In this document: in pieces, positions 34,243 through 42,835 of the stretch | Layout of the letters: every line of letters starts with the position of its first letter | How positions within the stretch are numbered: the first letter of the stretch is position 1 | NCBI GenBank assembly: GCA_045636025.1 | Contig: JAZTWP010000051.1 | Coordinates: 12,793 to 76,792 of the forward strand | From: UBA1081 sp045636025 | GTDB lineage: Bacteria > Bacillota > Clostridia > Oscillospirales > Acutalibacteraceae | Direction: 5' to 3' | DNA: 64,000 nt | The notes under the pieces: model-generated | What the model saw: only the letters and a program-made list of their open reading frames with translations | The model's database searches: none | What the model was told of the DNA's origin: nothing | Made by a program: the position numbers and the translations under genes

Positions 34243-35193
34243 ATGAGCTCAGGAAGTAAAAAAATTATATTGGGAAGCCTTTCTTCCCTTGTTATTGTTC
34301 TTGCTGCTGCAGTTGCAATCTGGCTTATTGCCGGCGATCCGCAGAATCTGCCCATAGGCAACAACGGCGGAATTCAGGAAGTTACCTATTCAAGTCCCCT
34401 TACAAGCAATGTGTTTTCAACAGCACCCGAGGTTGAGGCTACAACTCCCTCCACAACGGAAAAGCCGAAATCAGAAGCGGAAATATATGTTGAACAGTTT
34501 CTTTCAGAAGCAAGTACATACAATCAGAATGTTGAAATCACAACAAAACCTCAGCAGGACAGACCTTTCTTCCATGTTGTAACATCAGGTACTGTTACCG
34601 ATGATAACTCTCTTGCAGGTCTTGAAGGTCCTGCAAAAACAGTTGGTGAGGTTATTCTTGCGGCAGGCTTCAGATATGATAAGGAGCAGGGAATTTTCTA
34701 TTCTGAAACAGATTCATGGCAGAGAAATTTCGGTTTTACTCCGCTTTACGATGCAGGTGCTGCATTCACCGGTATGTATTACGATACAATGCGTCTTAAG
34801 TTCCATTATGACGGTCTTGACTGGATGTTCCAGATATGGAAAGGCAGATACGGTATCACAACCGGTGGTGAAATGGGTATTTACTACAAACAGCCCCAGC
34901 ACGATGAGATTTTCTATGCCTGCGCTAAAGACCATCAGAAAGTCACAATGTCATATGCCCTTTACAGAGGCGATGAGCTCTTTATCACAAGAGGTCCCGA
35001 GCCTCATTGGTGGCTCACAGGCTTCAGGCTCTTTGAGCTTGCTGCTCCTCAGGAGCTTACAATGCACGCAACATTCTTTATGGATGAAAAGGGTATGGCA
35101 GACGCACTTGAAGGTGCACTTCAGGAGCTTGGCTTTGTTGAAGGCGTTAACTATCAGCGTCTCGGTCTTACAATGACAATTATCTGGAGATAA
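34243..35193 (+). CDS. Membrane-anchored DUF4474 protein
   Basis: The 316-residue protein has one N-terminal membrane span (residues 8-30), a Thr/Ser/Pro linker, and a conserved domain from about residue 140 with FRYDKEQGIFYSETDSWQRN, GMYYDTMRLKFHYDGLDWM and PHWWLTGFRLFE, characteristic of DUF4474. The domain should face outward. Function is unknown, though such proteins are common in gut Clostridia. It follows alkaline phosphatase by 49 nt, probably in the same transcript, and ends at a terminator. Confidence 0.8.
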   Translation: MSSGSKKIILGSLSSLVIVLAAAVAIWLIAGDPQNLPIGNNGGIQEVTYSSPLTSNVFSTAPEVEATTPSTTEKPKSEAEIYVEQFLSEASTYNQNVEITTKPQQDRPFFHVVTSGTVTDDNSLAGLEGPAKTVGEVILAAGFRYDKEQGIFYSETDSWQRNFGFTPLYDAGAAFTGMYYDTMRLKFHYDGLDWMFQIWKGRYGITTGGEMGIYYKQPQHDEIFYACAKDHQKVTMSYALYRGDELFITRGPEPHWWLTGFRLFELAAPQELTMHATFFMDEKGMADALEGALQELGFVEGVNYQRLGLTMTIIWR

Positions 35194-35205
35194 AATTAAA
35201 ATCTA

Positions 35206-35238
35206 AGGACATCGGTTTTATTCCGATGTCTTTTTTTT
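35206..35238 (+). terminator. Rho-independent terminator after DUF4474 gene
   Basis: GACATCGG and CCGATGTC pair across a seven-base loop and are followed by eight T. Confidence 0.92.
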
Positions 35239-35249
35239 GCATAAAAATA

Positions 35250-35278
35250 TTGACACTTTCTGCAAAAATGCTTAAAAT
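35250..35278 (+). promoter_or_regulatory. Promoter of the lipase gene
   Basis: TTGACA, a 17-bp spacer and TAAAAT lie 12 bp after the preceding terminator's T run and 29 bp ahead of the start codon. Confidence 0.85.
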
Positions 35279-35306
35279 GAAATTATAAAGTTTCAGGAGG
35301 TACAAT

Positions 35307-36587
35307 ATGAAAAAAATCATCAGTATTTTATTATCCGTTTCACTTCTTCTTACTGTATGTTTTGTGCCTGTTTATGCAGAAGAAACTCCTGCCGCAACAG
35401 ACTATGAACTTGACGGCAGTTATCCCTATGTTTTTGTTCACGGTATGGGCGGATGGGGACCCGGCTATGACGAAATGCCTTATTGGGGCGGTTGGGCAGA
35501 GTCCGAAGGTGACGTTATTGAGATGTTCAACAGCAACGGAATCGAAGCTTATGCTGCTTCTGTAGGTCCTTTTAACAGTGCGTGGGACAGAGCTTGTGAA
35601 CTTTATGCTCAGCTTGCAGGTACTGTTGTTGACTACGGTGAAGCTCATTCAAAAGAACACAATCACGACCGTTACGGTACAGATTTTTCTTCAAAACCCC
35701 TTATGGGTGAACCCTGGGATTTTGAAAGCCCCATCAATATGGTAGGTCACAGCTTCGGTGGCCCCACTGTAAGACTTTTTGCATCACTTATCGCTTACGG
35801 TGATGAAACTGAACTTGCCGCAACGGGTGAAGACACATCTCCTCTCTTTGCAGGCGGTCACGAAAAATGCATCAATGCCCTTATTACATTCTCAGGTGTG
35901 CATAACGGCTCACCCATTGCAAATCTTATTTATGACAACGAACTGATTATGACAATGATTGCTTTCGGTGCAAATCTTCTCGGTGTTCTTTTCGGCAAGA
36001 GCGTTATGATGTATGAAAACGTTCAGCTCGGTCACTTCGGCATCACAGCAAGAGATGATCAGGAAAAAGCAACTTTCAGCACAGAAAGAATCAATAATTT
36101 TGCACACACAAAAGACATCTGCGGTTATGATATGACACTCAGAGGTGCTCAGGAGCTTAATGCAAAAATTAAGCTTTCTCCCTACACATATTACTACTCA
36201 TATTCAACAATCGCAGTCAACGAAACTGCAGCAGGTACATATGTGCCCATCAGTTCAACATTCACACTTTTCTATATGACATCTCTCTACATCGGTGCTC
36301 TTGAGGGTAAGACAATTGACGGTGTTTATATGGATGAAAACTGGGCAATCAACGACGGTATAGTGCCTCTTGCAAGTGCTCTTTATCCGTCTGATTGTGC
36401 AGATACGGCAAAGAATTATGAAGAAGCTGTAAGTCAGGGTGAAGAAATTGAAACAGGAAGATGGTATTATATGACACCTTCAACAGGTTTTGACCACTTT
36501 GACTACTGCGGTACAATAGATTACCCCACAAGTTTTGAAGATTTCTATTTCTCACTTGTGGAAACAGTAAATAAAACTAATAAATAA
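35307..36587 (+). CDS. Secreted triacylglycerol lipase, family I.5 type
   Basis: The 426-residue enzyme has a signal peptide (KKIISILLSVSLLLTVCFVPVYA). It is similar in layout to the thermostable Geobacillus/Staphylococcus lipases: YPYVFVHGMGGWGPG oxyanion region, VGPFNSAWDRACELYAQL, the GTVVDYGEAHSKEHNHDRYG segment, the nucleophile elbow GHSFGG, an Asp in INDGIVPL and a His in GFDHFDYCG. The enlarged zinc-binding loop of this family is probably present. It hydrolyses ester lipids outside the cell. It has its own promoter and terminator. Confidence 0.92.
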   Translation: MKKIISILLSVSLLLTVCFVPVYAEETPAATDYELDGSYPYVFVHGMGGWGPGYDEMPYWGGWAESEGDVIEMFNSNGIEAYAASVGPFNSAWDRACELYAQLAGTVVDYGEAHSKEHNHDRYGTDFSSKPLMGEPWDFESPINMVGHSFGGPTVRLFASLIAYGDETELAATGEDTSPLFAGGHEKCINALITFSGVHNGSPIANLIYDNELIMTMIAFGANLLGVLFGKSVMMYENVQLGHFGITARDDQEKATFSTERINNFAHTKDICGYDMTLRGAQELNAKIKLSPYTYYYSYSTIAVNETAAGTYVPISSTFTLFYMTSLYIGALEGKTIDGVYMDENWAINDGIVPLASALYPSDCADTAKNYEEAVSQGEEIETGRWYYMTPSTGFDHFDYCGTIDYPTSFEDFYFSLVETVNKTNK

Positions 36588-36598
36588 AATCAAAAAAT

Positions 36599-36628
36599 AA
36601 GAGGAGGTTTCAGAACCTCCTCTTTATT
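36599..36628. terminator. Bidirectional terminator between lipase and inhibitor genes
   Basis: AAGAGGAGGTT and AACCTCCTCTT pair across TCAG, with T-rich flanks on both strands, between converging stops at 36587 and 36628. Confidence 0.88.
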
Positions 36629-36999
36629 TATGTAACTTTCAGTAATGTTATTTTTCCGTTTGCATCAACGTTATATGTGTAGATGTATTTTGAAGCAACT
36701 TCATCCGTATCGGATTTTGTGTATTCAAAAGTTATGTTTACGGTGCCTTCACCGATTTCTCTGAATGTGTATTTCTGTGTGCCTCCGCCCGAAGAAAGTA
36801 TAGCGGATGAATCGGGAATAAAATATTTGCCCGATAAAACAAGCACATCGTTTCTGTCGCAGGAATACTCCCAGACATAACCCGAGGACGGGTCTGCATA
36901 AAGCTCAATGTCAACCGTTTCCGCTCCGAAACCAAACAGATTTATCAGCGCAGGAAAAAAGGCGAGAATTATTTTCAGAAAATTGAAAATTGCAGCCAC
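36628..36999 (-). CDS. Chagasin-like protease inhibitor (I42 family), membrane-anchored
   Basis: The 123-residue protein starts at GTG 36999 after GAGGGG. A hydrophobic N-terminal 25 residues (FLKIILAFFPALINLFGFG) is followed by an immunoglobulin-like I42 domain: DPSSGYVWEY (chagasin NPTTGYxW loop), SGGGTQKYTFR (GxGG loop) and GTVNITFEYTKSD. Chagasins block papain-type cysteine proteases. It is the only minus-strand gene in this plus-strand island and could protect the cell's own surface enzymes (inference). Confidence 0.82.
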   Translation of the reverse strand: MAAIFNFLKIILAFFPALINLFGFGAETVDIELYADPSSGYVWEYSCDRNDVLVLSGKYFIPDSSAILSSGGGTQKYTFREIGEGTVNITFEYTKSDTDEVASKYIYTYNVDANGKITLLKVT

Positions 37000-37140
37000 A
37001 GGAACCCCTCTTTCGTCCGTTTATGATATAAGTATAACAATTGATTCACAGTTTGTCAATTTTTTATACTTAAAAAGTTAAAAAATCTGTAACTATTGTG
37101 AAGTATTTATGTAATAATTAAAGGAAAATTTGTTTTTTGC

Positions 37141-37169
37141 TTTACTTTAGGAAAGCAGTGTATTATAAT
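37141..37169 (+). promoter_or_regulatory. Promoter of the large phosphoesterase-like dockerin gene
   Basis: TTTACT and TATAAT are separated by 17 bp, 33 bp ahead of the start codon at 37202. Confidence 0.65.
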
Positions 37170-37201
37170 ATGTAGTGTATAACTTACAGGAGGCAGATCA
37201 G

Positions 37202-40200
37202 ATGAAACAAAAAAGTGTAAGTTCTGTCAAAAGAATAATTTCGCTGGTGCTGGGAGTCATAATGCTCTTTGCGGTTATGACAACTCAGGTATCGGCTCAG
37301 GATAAAGGAAACGAAGAAATGACCTTTGCCGTGGTGTCGGGAATATCTTATGTTTCTGCAGAAAACAGAGGCGGTTACAATGATGCATTCCTGCTTGATG
37401 CAAAGTCAAACGGCTATCAGTATGAGCAGATAGATTCAATTCTTGCAAGTGCTTTTGATTCACTTAAAACAAGAGTTGAAAAAGATAATCTCAAATATAT
37501 TATCGTCAACGGTCCTCTTACTTACAGCGGTGAGTACAGCAACCACGCTGCTGTTGCAGAGATGCTTAAAAAGCTTGAGGCAGACACAGGTGTTAATGTT
37601 CTTGTCAATTTTGCCGCAACAGATGTAAACAGCGCATCAGCTTCATCTTTTGCAACGGGAAAAAGAACTTATGTCGCTCCCGCAACACCTACTCAGATAA
37701 AAACTCTTTATGCAGATCTCGGTTATGATCTTGCAGACAGTGTTTATAACAAATATGACCAGAGCACAGCAGGTCTTTCCTATGCAGCAGACCTTGACGG
37801 CGGTTACAGACTTATTGTGATTGATGCTTCTCATTATGAGTATGAAAACGGATACACAAGCGTAACCGGTGAGATTTCATCAAATCTTGAAAAATGGATA
37901 AAGAGCGAATGCACTTATGCTCAGTATTCAGGTTACACACCCATTGCCGTGTGTGCATGGAGCATTGCGGGAAGCAGTATTCTCGACAACAGCGGATATC
38001 TTACAAATGCAGATGCTTTTGCAAATACTCTTGCTGATTCAGGCATTCATTACATCTTCACTTCAGGCGGAAATAAGAATGACATTTCTGCAGTTGTTTC
38101 AGACAACGGCAATGTGATTTATGATGTTCAGAGTTCATCAATAGTTTCTTTCCCCAACACATACAGAGTATGCACTTTCAACGGTGAAAAGGCTTCTTTT
38201 GAAATGGTGGATGCTGACGAAACAATGAATATCGTTTCACGAAGCGGCAAGGAATATGCAAGACCTTACAGAGAAACATCTTCTCTTAAAATTCAGTATG
38301 CTGATTATGATATTGCAAAATATTTTTCAGATATCGTGAAGAATTATATTTCAAGCATTCTTATTCCCGGTGTTAAAGCAAACGGTACTCTTGAAGGCTT
38401 TGCTCAGAGTCAGTACGGTGTTTCACTCACAGATTATATCAATGATATTATCGGCGGCGGTCTTAACATAATGAATACAATCATTATTTTTGATGCCACC
38501 AACATTATGAATATGCTTGAAGATGTTTTCCAGCAGGCACAGTCTTCTTTCCTTCAGGATGAAAACAAACTTGCAAATCTCTGCTACACAAGATTCAAAA
38601 CACTTTTTGATGCAGAAATTTCATCTGAAGAATGCACCGCATTTACGGACACCTACGGTTTCGGAAGTGCTGAACACGGCGGAACTGTTGCAGACCTTTT
38701 CCTCTCACTTGTTGTTTATTCCAAATACGGCAATGAAGATTCAACATCAGACAGATTCATAAATGATGTTGCAGATAATTTCAGATCAGGTGATCTGTTT
38801 GAATTCTTTGCTGATATGACGGGTGAAGTTATCATCAGAGACCTTCTCTTCAATGATATCCTTTCTCAGATAGAAATGAAGCCTCAGTACCTTATCTTCC
38901 TTGATGATACTCAGGATTCACTCGGTTATTATCTCCAGATTGCGTTCAAGGCATATATTGCATTGCACGGTGAAAGTTCAAGTATCACAGGTGCCGTGAA
39001 GAGTATTCTCAAGGACGGTTTCTTTGATGAATACGGCAAGACAATTGATGATGTTATTGACAAACTCATTGGTGAATATTACTCAGAAGATGATTGCCAG
39101 CTCATTGGCGGACAGATTGCAGATATTCTTGAAACATATTTTGCAGATGAAAATCCCGTTGTAAAAGGCGACTATGATATAGAATATGACGGCAATGCAA
39201 GTGCTGTTTCTTTTGCAACAAAAGAGAATTTCAGAATGCCCACAATGATTACAATCACCCTCGGTAACGATGTGACATCAGAGGCATATGTAACCTGGTA
39301 TACAAAATCAACAGTAACAGGCACAGATATTGAAATTTATAACGATAAAAACAGTACATTCTACGGCAAACACTTTATCGGTGTTGACGGAGTAAAAACT
39401 GTTATTGCCACAAGGGATACAGACAGAACTTCTGTTGCTCTTGACCTTGGTTTTGTTTCATTCGGTGAACAGACAGCTTCTTACAAACAGCATATTATGA
39501 AGATTACGGGTCTTGAAGCAGGCTGTACTTACTTCTTCAGAGTTGGTGACGGTACAAAGGGTTGGTGGAGTGAAACTCTTTCAGTCACAACTGCGGAAGA
39601 CAGCGAATCAGTCACATTTATGCACGTTTCAGACACAACGGGCAACACAATGTCTGATTTTGAACTCTTCGGAAATATTCTCGGTTGTGCCGAGTATATT
39701 TATCCCGATAATGACTTTGTTCTCCACACAGGCAACTATGTTGAGAACAATGACGATATAAAACAGTGGCAGAGAATGCTTGACGGCATTCAGGACAAGA
39801 TTCTTTCTTCTTATATTGTTCCCGTTGCCGGCAGTAACGATACTGTTGAGTCAATTTCTCAGAATTTCGCTGTTGGTGCACTTCTGAGTGAAGTTGAAAG
39901 AACCGGTGTGTATTATTCGTTTGATTATAACTTTATTCACGTTGCGGTGCTTGACTCAAACTGTGTGAATGCAGACGGTACACTCAAGGAAGAGCAGGTT
40001 GAATGGTTCAAAAAGGATATGGGTGCAACAACTGCAAGATGGAAGTTTGTTGCAATTCACGATCCCGTTTACACAAATAGCGCATTTGTTCATTCAGATA
40101 ATTATGAATCTTATATGAATCAGGTCACAGACCTTATGGAGCAGTATGATGTGGATGTTCTTTTCAGCGGCAGTGAAGGTGTGTATTACAGAACTGACAG

Positions 40201-40708
40201 TATGAAAAACAACGAAGTTACCGATTCTCCCAAGGTTGCATTTCCTCATCAGCTCAATTCAGGCACTTATTATAAGACAATTGCAACTCCTCAGGGTACT
40301 GTTTATTCATCAGTAGGTTCATCAGGCGCACTTGCTGAAGAAAAACATCAGATTTACAACACAAACGGCATTTTCCCCTCATCAGGTCAGAATGTGAACC
40401 CTGACGACCCGATGTTTACTGCTGTTGAAATTCTCGGTGATACACTTTACCTTACAACTTATACTGTAAAGGGCAACAGAGCAACAAAGGTTGACAGCGT
40501 TTCAATCAAGAAGACTGCAACCGATATGGGTGACGTTGACTTTGACGGAAAAGTTACTGCTATTGATGCCCGTCTTATTCTCCGAAGCTCTGCTCTGCTT
40601 CAGATTCTCACAAAGGCTCAGCTTGCAGTTGCAGACCTTGACGGTGACGGCAAAGTTACTGCAATGGATGCACGTAAAGCTCTGCGAATTGCTGCAGGTC
40701 TTGAATAA
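37202..40708 (+). CDS. Secreted dockerin protein with two degenerate metallophosphoesterase-like domains
   Basis: This 1168-residue protein starts at the ATG at 37202 behind AGGAGG, with a signal peptide cut near VSAQDK. Residues about 40-330 have a calcineurin-like layout, but expected ligands are replaced: GDLT becomes GPLT, GNHD becomes FAATD, and TGHMH becomes TSGGN. Residues about 680-800 are a purple-acid-phosphatase-type Fn3 domain and 800-1010 a second phosphoesterase-like domain with GD changed to GN (LHTGNY), GNHD to GSND and GHxH to GSEG. A type I dockerin (two Ca repeats, 1109-1168) ends it. It may bind rather than cleave its ligand (inference). Confidence 0.85.
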   Translation: MKQKSVSSVKRIISLVLGVIMLFAVMTTQVSAQDKGNEEMTFAVVSGISYVSAENRGGYNDAFLLDAKSNGYQYEQIDSILASAFDSLKTRVEKDNLKYIIVNGPLTYSGEYSNHAAVAEMLKKLEADTGVNVLVNFAATDVNSASASSFATGKRTYVAPATPTQIKTLYADLGYDLADSVYNKYDQSTAGLSYAADLDGGYRLIVIDASHYEYENGYTSVTGEISSNLEKWIKSECTYAQYSGYTPIAVCAWSIAGSSILDNSGYLTNADAFANTLADSGIHYIFTSGGNKNDISAVVSDNGNVIYDVQSSSIVSFPNTYRVCTFNGEKASFEMVDADETMNIVSRSGKEYARPYRETSSLKIQYADYDIAKYFSDIVKNYISSILIPGVKANGTLEGFAQSQYGVSLTDYINDIIGGGLNIMNTIIIFDATNIMNMLEDVFQQAQSSFLQDENKLANLCYTRFKTLFDAEISSEECTAFTDTYGFGSAEHGGTVADLFLSLVVYSKYGNEDSTSDRFINDVADNFRSGDLFEFFADMTGEVIIRDLLFNDILSQIEMKPQYLIFLDDTQDSLGYYLQIAFKAYIALHGESSSITGAVKSILKDGFFDEYGKTIDDVIDKLIGEYYSEDDCQLIGGQIADILETYFADENPVVKGDYDIEYDGNASAVSFATKENFRMPTMITITLGNDVTSEAYVTWYTKSTVTGTDIEIYNDKNSTFYGKHFIGVDGVKTVIATRDTDRTSVALDLGFVSFGEQTASYKQHIMKITGLEAGCTYFFRVGDGTKGWWSETLSVTTAEDSESVTFMHVSDTTGNTMSDFELFGNILGCAEYIYPDNDFVLHTGNYVENNDDIKQWQRMLDGIQDKILSSYIVPVAGSNDTVESISQNFAVGALLSEVERTGVYYSFDYNFIHVAVLDSNCVNADGTLKEEQVEWFKKDMGATTARWKFVAIHDPVYTNSAFVHSDNYESYMNQVTDLMEQYDVDVLFSGSEGVYYRTDSMKNNEVTDSPKVAFPHQLNSGTYYKTIATPQGTVYSSVGSSGALAEEKHQIYNTNGIFPSSGQNVNPDDPMFTAVEILGDTLYLTTYTVKGNRATKVDSVSIKKTATDMGDVDFDGKVTAIDARLILRSSALLQILTKAQLAVADLDGDGKVTAMDARKALRIAAGLE

Positions 40709-40716
40709 ATTTATTG

Positions 40717-40745
40717 TTGACAAAGCGGTCAACTATAAATATAAT
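40717..40745 (+). promoter_or_regulatory. Consensus promoter of the ceramidase-like gene
   Basis: TTGACA, a 17-bp spacer and TATAAT match the consensus exactly, 37 bp ahead of the start codon. Confidence 0.9.
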
Positions 40746-40782
40746 ATAATTACTAAAATTTGCAAAATGAAAGGTGATTAAA

Positions 40783-42384
40783 ATGAAGAAAGCCTTTATA
40801 AAAGTTCTTTCTGTTGTTCTTTGCGTAATGCTTGTTTCAGGCATTGCAGCACCTGCAGCTTATGCAGCTTATGACCCTTCAGTTTCAGTAAACGAAGAAG
40901 TCAGCGGCTTCAATAAGTTCCTTTACAATGCTCTTGACGTTGTTATTGACAATGTTCTCAGAGTTATCAACAGCTTTATTCCCAACCCTCCCTCATGGGT
41001 TGACAAGGCTGACTATGTTTCAGAAGGTATGATGACAGGAACAGAAGAATTCCTTGCAGAACCTGCTGAAGATGCAGTATGGTCAATGGGTTATGCAAAC
41101 GCATCAATCCTCACAGGCAATGAAATGGACGGCAAACACTTTGTTGGCGGTCAGCTCTCAGTCAGCGACAAGACTGTTTCAGAAATTTATGACGATCTTC
41201 TTGTAAGAACTGTTGTTATGAGCGACAATTCAGGCAGAGGCAACGTTGCTTTTGTTGTTGTTGATGCTTACGGTCTTTCAAGCACAGTTGTAAGAGATAT
41301 CCGTGCAGCTATGGCAGATTTCTGCGCAGCTAACGATATCGTAAGCCTTAATGTTTCTGTTCTTCATCAGCACAGTGCTGTTGATACACTCGGTATGAAC
41401 GGCAGCATTCTCAAGGCTCTCGGCAACGCAGGCAAGGCTGATCCCGTTAACGGCATCAATGATGAATATATGGCAAACCTCTATGCTAAGATTGAAGAAA
41501 CACTCACAACAGCTGTTGATTCAATGTCAGAGGGTACTCTCTATCACGGCAGTGCAGATTTCTCAGAATTCGTAACAGACAAGCGTGATCCTCAGGTTCT
41601 TGATGCTGAGTTTGATCGTTTCCGTTTTGTTCCCGCTGACGGCAGCAGAGAACTCTGGTTCACAACAAGTGCTATTCATTGCGTAGGCGCAGGCGCAGGC
41701 CCCACAGAGGTTACAGGCGACTATCCCTACTATATGGAACAGTATATCAACGAAACATACGATGCTGACTTTATGATGGTTCTCGGTGCAGAACTTGGTA
41801 CAGGTCAGGATAAGGATACTCTCGGTCTTCCCGAAGATGCAACAACAGTTGAATCACTTGATGCATTCGGTAAAGCTCTTGCTGACAGATTTGCTTCAAT
41901 CGACAACGAAACAGAAGTTGCTCCCATCCTTAACATCGCTCACAAAGAAACATTCTACACAATTTCTAACCAGATTCTTGTTTTTGCAGGTAAGATGGGT
42001 CTTATCACAAACAGAGTTGTTAAAGACGGCAGCAATTATCAGGTAGTTTCAGAAATCGGTTATATGGAACTCGGTACAGAAGACGTTGTTGTTATCGTTC
42101 CCGGTGAAATTGCAGCAGAACTTGTTTACGGCGGTTTCCTTGGTGCTGATAAGTCATGGACAGGCACAGAATGGGAATTCGGTTCAGTTGCTGATATGGT
42201 AGGCGATAAGAACATTATCGTATTCGGCATTATGAATGACCAGATCGGTTATATCATCCCCGCAAACGACTATATGGCACTCCTTGAGCCTTCAAACAAG
42301 AGCCTTGAACTTGTTGCAACAGGCAACCTCACAGCAGAAGCTATGATCAAGGACTTTGATGAACTCATCAAAAGTGTAAAGTAA
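40783..42384 (+). CDS. Secreted neutral/alkaline ceramidase-like hydrolase
   Basis: The 533-residue protein has a signal peptide (KVLSVVLCVMLVSGIAAPAAYA) and resembles neutral ceramidase N-terminal domains: MGYANASILTG near residue 105, FVVVDAYGLSSTVVRDIRA, VLHQHSAVDTLG carrying metal-binding His, and a Gly-rich loop with HCVGAGAGPTEVTGDYPYYME. Ceramidases release fatty acid from ceramide with a Zn-dependent amidase centre; distant members act on other amides. The segment after the signal (NKFLYNALDVVIDNVLRVINSF) is amphipathic. The ATG at 40783 follows AAAGGTG. It is monocistronic between a consensus promoter and a terminator. Confidence 0.78.
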   Translation: MKKAFIKVLSVVLCVMLVSGIAAPAAYAAYDPSVSVNEEVSGFNKFLYNALDVVIDNVLRVINSFIPNPPSWVDKADYVSEGMMTGTEEFLAEPAEDAVWSMGYANASILTGNEMDGKHFVGGQLSVSDKTVSEIYDDLLVRTVVMSDNSGRGNVAFVVVDAYGLSSTVVRDIRAAMADFCAANDIVSLNVSVLHQHSAVDTLGMNGSILKALGNAGKADPVNGINDEYMANLYAKIEETLTTAVDSMSEGTLYHGSADFSEFVTDKRDPQVLDAEFDRFRFVPADGSRELWFTTSAIHCVGAGAGPTEVTGDYPYYMEQYINETYDADFMMVLGAELGTGQDKDTLGLPEDATTVESLDAFGKALADRFASIDNETEVAPILNIAHKETFYTISNQILVFAGKMGLITNRVVKDGSNYQVVSEIGYMELGTEDVVVIVPGEIAAELVYGGFLGADKSWTGTEWEFGSVADMVGDKNIIVFGIMNDQIGYIIPANDYMALLEPSNKSLELVATGNLTAEAMIKDFDELIKSVK

Positions 42385-42396
42385 AACAATAAATTT

Positions 42397-42427
42397 AAGC
42401 ACCTTCTTCGGAAGGTGCTTTTTTTTG
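42397..42427 (+). terminator. Rho-independent terminator after the ceramidase-like gene
   Basis: AAGCACCTTC and GAAGGTGCTT pair across a short loop and are followed by eight T. Confidence 0.93.
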
Positions 42428-42429
42428 CG

Positions 42430-42720
42430 ATTAATGCACAATTCACAATGCATAATTTACAATTTATAGTCAATTGGTTTGTGCAGACTTGCAGGGAACG
42501 CTGCCCACATCGTTCCGCAAAGTTTGATGGAACTAAAGGTGTGGTGTAGGGCGGGTTGCCCGGTGCCCACCGATTTGCTGAAGGCAAACCGCCATACGCA
42601 ATTTGTTTTTCCTCAGACGGAGCGATGCTCCATATATAGAGCAAAGCGGAATAAGTGCGACAGCACTTCGACACTTCTAACTCCTGACCTCTAACTTTCC
42701 CCGTTCCCTTACAATCTATT
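42430..42720. repeat. Mosaic of intergenic repeats
   Basis: No gene is supported in this stretch. It contains an AATGCATAATT-rich tract similar to 5070-5095, a hairpin-rich segment (GTAGGGCGGGTTGCCCG) related to the TAGGGGC family, and at 42636-42703 a stretch that matches, inverted, the sequence at 59794-59860. Confidence 0.55.
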
Positions 42721-42783
42721 CAGATTAACGCCTCTACAAGCTTTATTTTAATTTCTGCGAATATCCTGATTATTCTTTTTGCA

Positions 42784-42813
42784 AAAAGAAAAGCCGTGCA
42801 TTGCGCACGGCTT
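42784..42813 (-). terminator. Rho-independent terminator of putP
   Basis: On the minus strand AAAGCCGTGC and GCACGGCTTT pair and are followed by TCTTTTTG, just past the stop at 42836. Confidence 0.85.
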
Positions 42814-42835
42814 TGAATGTTTATTAAGAGTTTTA

